Of a stretch of DNA of 64,000 nucleotides, positions 59,639 through 64,000 are shown one piece after another. The stretch covers positions 1,984,001-2,048,000 of the forward strand of contig NZ_VFQF01000001.1 of assembly GCF_006717145.1 (NCBI RefSeq). Direction: 5' to 3'. This stretch comes from Humibacillus xanthopallidus. Its GTDB lineage: Bacteria > Actinomycetota > Actinomycetes > Actinomycetales > Dermatophilaceae. The notes beneath the pieces were generated by a model that saw only the letters and a list, made by a program, of their open reading frames with translations, was not told the origin of the DNA and made no database searches. Made by a program: the position numbers and the translations under genes. How positions within the stretch are numbered: the stretch's first letter is position 1; every line of letters begins with the position of its first letter.

Positions 59639-60802
59639 TCAGCCGAGGAGCTGGCGGGCCATGACGATGCGCTGGACCTGGTTGGTGCCCTCGTAGATCT
59701 GGGTGATCTTGGCGTCGCGCATCATCCGCTCGAGCGGGAAGTCGCTCGTGTAGCCGGCCCCGCCGAGCAGCTGCACGGCGTCGGTCGTGATCTTCATCGC
59801 GACGTCAGAGGCGTAGCACTTCGCTGCGGCGCCGAAGAAGGTGAGGTCCTTGTCGCCCCGCTCGGACTTGGCTGCGGCGACGTAGACCATCTGGCGCGCG
59901 GCCTCGAGCTCCATCGCCATGTCGGCGAGCATGAACTGGATGCCCTGGAAGTCGGCGATGCGCTTGCCGAACTGCTTGCGCTCCTTGACGTAGGCGAGCG
60001 CCTGGTCGAGCGCGCCCTGCGCGATGCCGACGGCCTGGGCACCGATCGTGACGCGGGTGTGGTCGAGGGTGCGCAGCGCGAGCTTGAGCCCGCCGCCGAC
60101 CTCGCCGACGACGCGGTCGGCCGGCAGCCGCACGTTGTCGAAGTGCAGCTCGCGCGTGGGGCTGCCCTTGATGCCGAGCTTGCGCTCCTTCTCACCGAAG
60201 GTGAAGCCGGCGTCGGACTTCTCGACGACGAAGGCCGTGACGTTGCCGCCGCGGGGGCCGTCGGGGTCGGTGACGGCGAGGACGGTGTAGTACTCGGAGA
60301 CGCCGGCGTTGGTGATCCACGACTTCTGGCCCGAGAGCACCCACCCGTCTCCGTCCTGGCGAGCGCGGCACTTCATGGCCGCTGTGTCGGAGCCGGCCTC
60401 GCGTTCGGAGAGGCCGTAGGAGAAAGTCGTCTTCCCCTGGGCGAGCGGCGTGAGGTAGCGCGACTTGAGCTCCTCGTTGCCGGCGAGGATGAGGGGCAGC
60501 GACCCGAGCTTGTTGACCGCGGGGATGAGTGAGCTCGACGCGCAGACCCGAGCGACCTCCTCGATGACGATGCAGGTCGCGAGCGCGTCGGCGCCGACCC
60601 CGTCGTACTCCTCAGGCACGTGCGGTGCGAAGAAGTCGGAGGCCACGAGGGCGTCGTGCGCCTCCTGCGGGTAGCGGGCCTCGGCGTCGACGGCCGCGGC
60701 ATACGGCGCGATCTTGTCCTCGGAGACCGCGCGGACCGCCTCGCGCAGGGCCTCGTGGTCCTCGCTCGTGCGGAACAGGTCGAAGTGGGTGTCGGTGCTC
60801 AC
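59639..60802 (-). CDS. Acyl-CoA dehydrogenase
   Basis: A 387-aa FAD-dependent enzyme that oxidises an acyl-CoA to the enoyl-CoA, passing electrons to ETF. SYGLSEREAGSD and WITNAG bind FAD and substrate, and the catalytic Glu is in QIYEGTNQVQRIVMARQLL near residue 370. This is the short/branched-chain or SCAD-like layout. I prefer GTG 60802 over the in-frame GTG 60820 because TAGGAT lies exactly 7 bases ahead of it, implying a leaderless message. The enzyme may work with scoAB in ketoacid or branched-chain catabolism. Confidence 0.92.
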   Translation of the reverse strand: MSTDTHFDLFRTSEDHEALREAVRAVSEDKIAPYAAAVDAEARYPQEAHDALVASDFFAPHVPEEYDGVGADALATCIVIEEVARVCASSSLIPAVNKLGSLPLILAGNEELKSRYLTPLAQGKTTFSYGLSEREAGSDTAAMKCRARQDGDGWVLSGQKSWITNAGVSEYYTVLAVTDPDGPRGGNVTAFVVEKSDAGFTFGEKERKLGIKGSPTRELHFDNVRLPADRVVGEVGGGLKLALRTLDHTRVTIGAQAVGIAQGALDQALAYVKERKQFGKRIADFQGIQFMLADMAMELEAARQMVYVAAAKSERGDKDLTFFGAAAKCYASDVAMKITTDAVQLLGGAGYTSDFPLERMMRDAKITQIYEGTNQVQRIVMARQLLG

Positions 60803-60809
60803 GGTCGCG

Positions 60810-60815
60810 ATCCTA
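60810..60815 (-). promoter_or_regulatory. Leaderless promoter -10 box for the acyl-CoA dehydrogenase
   Basis: Reading leftward, TAGGAT is followed by 7 bases and GTG 60802. Confidence 0.55.
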
Positions 60816-60925
60816 CTCACGAGTTCGGATTAGTAGGACGTCCTCGTGATCGACGCCACGCCGGCCACCGGCAGCCTGTCGTCCACGATGAGGACGGCCG
60901 TTTCCGGCGACGGAAGCGCCCCTCG

Positions 60926-60931
60926 TAGACT
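60926..60931 (+). promoter_or_regulatory. -10 box of the SAM-riboswitch transcript
   Basis: TAGACT is followed by 7 bases, and then the riboswitch begins with GGTC at 60939, so the predicted start coincides with the first base of helix P1. Confidence 0.6.
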
Positions 60932-60938
60932 GCCTCCA

Positions 60939-61056
60939 GGTCATGAGCGCCAGCGACAAGCCCCGGCTCGCTGGCCGGCAACCCTCCAACCGCGGTGGGG
61001 TGCCCCGGGTGAGGACCTGGCCCGTCGCCGTCCGGCGCGCGGGCAAGCGCGGAGAC
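60939..61056 (+). ncRNA. SAM-IV riboswitch
   Basis: The region matches the actinobacterial SAM-IV aptamer: GGTCATGAG opens P1, CCAGCGACAAGCCCCGGCTC and GCTGGCCGGCAACCCTCCAA form the SAM-binding core, and GGGTGAGGACC closes P1. A pseudoknot tail with GGGCAAGCGCGG follows. It lies 80 bases upstream of metY and should repress it when S-adenosylmethionine is abundant, probably by limiting translation since no terminator stem is obvious. The remaining 61057-61136 holds the linker to the gene. This describes a known class; the match was made by eye. Confidence 0.88.
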
Positions 61057-61136
61057 TCCTCTCCCGCACCGCCTCGTCGGTGCTCGGGCCATCGCAGGCC
61101 CGGTCGTCGACACGAACGAGAAAGTCGAGCACCACG

Positions 61137-62456
61137 ATGACCGACGGCCCCAACTGGTCCTTCGAGACCAAGCAGATCCACGCCGGGCAGAGCGCCGACA
61201 GCGCCACGGGCGCACGGGCCCTGCCGATCTACCAGACGACGAGCTACGTCTTCAACGACACCGACCACGCGGCAAACCTGTTCGGGCTCAAGGAGTTCGG
61301 CAACATCTACACCCGCATCATGAACCCGACGACCGACGTCGTCGAGCAGCGCATCACCGCGCTCGAAGGTGGCGTCGGCGCCCTCCTCGTCGCCTCCGGC
61401 CAGTCGGCCACGACGCTCGCCCTGCTCAACATCGCCGAGGCCGGCGACCACATCGTCGCCTCGCCGAGCCTCTACGGCGGCACCGTCAACCTGCTGAAGT
61501 TCACCTTCCCCAAGCTCGGGATCGAGGTGAGCTTCGTCGAGGACCCGACCTCGATCGAGTCGTGGCGCGCGGCCGTGCGGCCCAACACCAAGGCCTTCTT
61601 CGGCGAGACGATCGCCAACCCCAAGGCCGAGGTGCTCGACATCGAGGCCGTGGCCGCCCTCGCCCACGAGCACGGCGTGCCGCTCGTCGTCGACAACACC
61701 ATCGCGACGCCCTACGTGATCCGCCCCATCGAGTGGGGCGCCGACGTCGTCGTGCACTCGGCGACGAAGTACCTCGGTGGCCACGGCACGTCGATCGCCG
61801 GCGTCATCGTCGACGCGGGCCGCTTCGACTACGCCGCGGACCCCGAGAAGTTCCCCAACTACAACACGCCGGAGGAGAGCTACCACGGTCTCGTCTTCGC
61901 GCGCGACCTCGGTGTCGGGAGCGCGCTCGGCGCCAACCTCGCCTACATCCTCAAGGCCCGGGTGCAGCTGCTGCGCGACCTCGGTCCGGCGGCGGCGCCC
62001 TTCAACGCCTTCCTCGTCGCGCAGGGCATCGAGACGCTCTCGCTGCGCATCGAGCGCCACCTCGACAACGCAGCCAAGGTCGCCGCCTTCCTTCAGGACC
62101 ACGACCAGGTCGAGAAGGTCGTGTGGGCGTCCCTGCCCGACAGCCCCTCCTATGAGCTCGCGCAGAAGTACGCGCCGCGTGGCGCCGGCGCCGTCCTCTC
62201 CTTCGAGATCGTCGGCGGCCTCGAGGCGGGCAAGAAGTTCGTCGAGGCGCTGTCGCTGCACAGCCACGTCGCCAACATCGGTGACGTGCGCTCGCTCGTC
62301 ATCCACCCGGCCTCGACGACCCACTCGCAGGGCCCCGAGGCGGACCGGCTCGCCGCCGGCGTCACCCCGGGCCTCGTGCGCCTCTCGGTCGGCATCGAGC
62401 ACATCGACGACATCATCGCCGACCTCGAGCAGGGCTTCGCCGCCGCCAAGTCCTGA
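61137..62456 (+). CDS. metY: O-acetylhomoserine sulfhydrylase (MetY-type)
   Basis: A 439-aa PLP enzyme that makes homocysteine from O-acetylhomoserine and sulfide. YQTTSYVF, YTRIMNPTTDVVEQRI, ASGQSATTLALLNIAEAGDHIV and the PLP lysine K211 in SATKYLGGHGT are hallmarks, and the terminal RLSVGIEHIDDIIADLEQGF is typical. Length matches the family. The SAM-IV riboswitch upstream supports a methionine-biosynthesis role. No metX follows; instead a palindrome array begins right after the stop. Confidence 0.93.
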   Translation: MTDGPNWSFETKQIHAGQSADSATGARALPIYQTTSYVFNDTDHAANLFGLKEFGNIYTRIMNPTTDVVEQRITALEGGVGALLVASGQSATTLALLNIAEAGDHIVASPSLYGGTVNLLKFTFPKLGIEVSFVEDPTSIESWRAAVRPNTKAFFGETIANPKAEVLDIEAVAALAHEHGVPLVVDNTIATPYVIRPIEWGADVVVHSATKYLGGHGTSIAGVIVDAGRFDYAADPEKFPNYNTPEESYHGLVFARDLGVGSALGANLAYILKARVQLLRDLGPAAAPFNAFLVAQGIETLSLRIERHLDNAAKVAAFLQDHDQVEKVVWASLPDSPSYELAQKYAPRGAGAVLSFEIVGGLEAGKKFVEALSLHSHVANIGDVRSLVIHPASTTHSQGPEADRLAAGVTPGLVRLSVGIEHIDDIIADLEQGFAAAKS

Positions 62457-62706
62457 CCCCACCCGTCGAGTGGCCACTCTTCGTCGCACCCCACCCGTCG
62501 AGTGGCCACTCTTCGTCGCACCCCACCCGTCGAGTGGCCAGCTTTCGTCGTTTCCCGCACGTCGAGTGGCCACTCTTCGTCGCCTCGTGGAGGTCGAATG
62601 GCCAACTCTTGTCGTGGCGCGGATTGGCCACTCGACAAGGGTGAAGCGACAAGGAGTGGCCACTCGACGTGGGTGAGGCGACCAGGAGTGGCCACTCGAC
62701 GGGGTA
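62457..62706. repeat. Array of eight GAGTGGCCACTC palindrome units in opposing orientation
   Basis: The 12-bp palindrome GAGTGGCCACTC is at 62468, 62500, 62564, 62654 and 62686, with variants near 62532, 62595 and 62624. The first five lie in GTCGAGTGGCCACTCTTCGTCG, spaced about 32 bases. The last three read in the opposite orientation (CGACAAGGAGTGGCCACTCGAC). The array is thus a large inverted repeat able to form an extended cruciform or transcript hairpin. It fills the gap between metY and the next gene. Confidence 0.85.
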
Positions 62707-62749
62707 AATGGGGCGGAGGTGGATCGGCAGGACTGGCACAGTGAACGTC

Positions 62750-63810
62750 ATGCCGATCCGCTACCCCGCTCCCCTGCGCCCCGGCGACCGCATCGGGTCA
62801 CCTCCCCGAGCTCCGGCGTCGCCGACGACCTCTGGCCCCGCTTCACGTATGCCGTGGACTTCCTGCAACACAAGGGTTTCGACGTCGTCGTGGGCGAGCT
62901 CAACCACACCTCGCACCACTCCCCCTCGCACGTCAGCGGGCCGCGCGAGGCGCGCGCGGCCGAGCTCATGGCGATGCTGCTCGACCCCTCGATCCGCGCA
63001 GTCGTACCGCCGTGGGGCGGTGAGACGTGCATCGACCTCATCGACCTGCTCGACGCCGACGCCGTGGCGGCCGCGGAGCCGACGTGGTGCGTTGGGTTCT
63101 CCGACACCTCGACCTGGCTGACCCCGCTGACGATCACCACAGGGATCGCGACGATCCACGGGCAGAACCTCATGGACACGCCCTACGCGCTGCCGGACGG
63201 CATACGGCACTGGGTCGACGTCGCGGCCACCCCGACCGGAGGGGAGATCGTGCAGCGCTCGCCCGGCGTCTTCCGGACGACGGGGCACGACGACTACGCG
63301 GCCGATCCGGAGGTGTCGGACTACCTCCTCGACGGGCGCGGTGGCTGGGTGCGTCTCGACCCGGGCCACGAGGGCGAGCCGGTGACCGTCTCGGGACGGC
63401 TCGTCGCGGGCTGCGTCGAGGCGGTGGGCTTCCTCGCCGGCGGGCGCTTCGCCGACCTCGGCGCGTTCGCCGAGACCCACGCGCCAGAGGGCATCGTCCA
63501 CGTGCTCGACGTCGCGGAGTGGCCCTCGACCGACATCTGCCGGGCCCTGCACGCGATGCGGCTGCGCGGCTGGTTCGACCGCTCCACCGGCATCCTCGTC
63601 TCGCGCACCCGAGCGCCGGGCCTGCCGGACTTCTCGCAGCACGACGCCGTGCGCGACGCCCTCGGGATGCTCGGCGTGCCGATCCTCGCCGACGTCGAGT
63701 GCGGGCACGTGCCGCCCTTCCTCGCGCTCGTGCAGGGAGCCGAGACGACCGTCGCCTTCGAGGACGTCGACGGCCGCGGCCGGGGCACCATCACGCAGCG
63801 GCTGGCCTGA
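62750..63810 (+). pseudogene. S66-family LD-carboxypeptidase/MccF-like hydrolase with a single-base frameshift
   Basis: The N-terminus MPIRYPAPLRPGDRIG is in one frame and the rest, from TSPSSGVADDLWPRF, in another. Adding one G to GGG at 62795-62797 joins them as DRIGVTSPSSG, the conserved S66 start, giving about 353 aa. The catalytic Ser lies in VGFSDTS, with Glu in GCVEAVG and His in CGHVPPF completing the triad. S66 enzymes cleave L,D-peptide bonds in muropeptides or hydrolyse microcin-C-like compounds. A sequencing error is as likely as true inactivation. Confidence 0.8.
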
Positions 63811-63824
63811 GCGTCTCCCGACGG

Positions 63825-63838
63825 GCCGGTATGCCGGC
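63825..63838. terminator. Short hairpin containing the GTATGCCG octamer
   Basis: GCCGG and CCGGC flank the 4-base loop TATG, between two convergent genes. The octamer is 63829-63836. The stem is short, so its terminator role is tentative. Confidence 0.4.
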
Positions 63839-63852
63839 GCGCCCGGTCCCGC

Positions 63853-64000
63853 TCAGCCCGTGAGCTCGTCGACGTAGCACCAGCGCCAAGCCTCGCCCGG
63901 CTCGATCGAACGCATCACCGGGTGCCCCGTCTCGTGGAAGTGCGCCGTGGCGTGCTTCATCTCCGAGGAGTCGCAACACCCGACGTGGCCGCACGTCAGG
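63853..64000 (-). CDS. UBP-type zinc-finger protein (5' end outside window)
   Basis: The last 48 codons of a small UBP-ZnF domain protein are visible. CGHVGCCDSSEMKHATAHFHETGHPVMRS carries the Cys/His zinc ligands, and GEAWRWCYVDE ends the domain. In bacteria these 80-100 aa stand-alone domains are common in Actinobacteria, but their role is unknown. Confidence 0.8.
   Translation of the reverse strand, partial: LTCGHVGCCDSSEMKHATAHFHETGHPVMRSIEPGEAWRWCYVDELTG

Noticed and set aside
62457-62706. CRISPR array or tRNA cluster
   Set aside because: Spacing is irregular, orientation switches, and no tRNA-like cloverleaf or TTCRANY loop is present.
714-63836. GTATGCCG as a polar KOPS- or Chi-like signal
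   Set aside because: The two orientations are equally frequent in this window, so there is no strand polarity to support it.

Overview
The window is high-GC (roughly 70% by eye), densely packed actinobacterial chromosome. A SAM-IV riboswitch, a deazaflavin (F420)-type nitroreductase, DUF3105 and TIGR03089 proteins, an LCP ligase, many GTG starts, TANNNT -10 boxes and leaderless starts all fit Actinobacteria. The overall gene content suggests Micrococcales, perhaps Intrasporangiaceae, but no rRNA or marker gene fixes the genus. No tRNA, rRNA, CRISPR array, transposase or phage gene was seen.

Layout. (1) 0-10.4 kb: a partial acyl-CoA thioesterase and an FHA-FtsK/EccC-like ATPase on the minus strand. 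Divergent from them is a translationally coupled Tad/Flp pilus operon (tadA, tadB, tadC, a small pilin-like gene, two TadE-like pseudopilins and a TadG-like protein). (2) 10.6-20.6 kb: a long Dyp-type peroxidase with an unrecognised partner, a UGT-like glycosyltransferase, Tat-exported PhoX phosphatase, a 76-bp palindromic repeat array, an AlkA-like glycosylase, DUF3105, an F420-type protein and a flippase-like membrane protein. (3) 20.6-30.3 kb: a GT4-methyltransferase fusion, a GT2-DUF2304-LCP-TIGR03089 operon, a multi-repeat peptidoglycan-binding protein, the scoAB CoA-transferase and a PlsC-like acyltransferase. (4) 30.4-55 kb: a long cell-envelope glycopolymer region. It holds GT-C and GT2 enzymes, a Wzx-like flippase, a second GT2-DUF2304 pair, GtrA, TagD-like cytidylyltransferase, two CDP-alcohol phosphotransferases, a TagGH-type ABC exporter and two large TagF-like fusion enzymes. 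Together these look like synthesis, export and wall attachment of teichoic-acid-like (glycerol-phosphate) and other polysaccharides. The first 5 kb of it looks compositionally distinct. (5) 55-60 kb: a CocE-type hydrolase, then an extracytoplasmic copper-linked group (membrane protein with a Met-rich loop, PCu(A)C lipoprotein, Tat-exported Dyp peroxidase carrying a frameshift). (6) 59.6-64 kb: a leaderless acyl-CoA dehydrogenase, metY under a SAM-IV riboswitch, a palindrome array, a frameshifted S66 carboxypeptidase and a partial UBP zinc-finger protein.

Across the whole window the octamer GTATGCCG/CGGCATAC occurs at least 34 times, where about two would be expected, equally on both strands, inside and outside genes. 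It and the two families of intergenic palindromic repeats are the most unusual signals here. Many 3' ends carry strong hairpins, one of which reuses the last codons of the gene it terminates.
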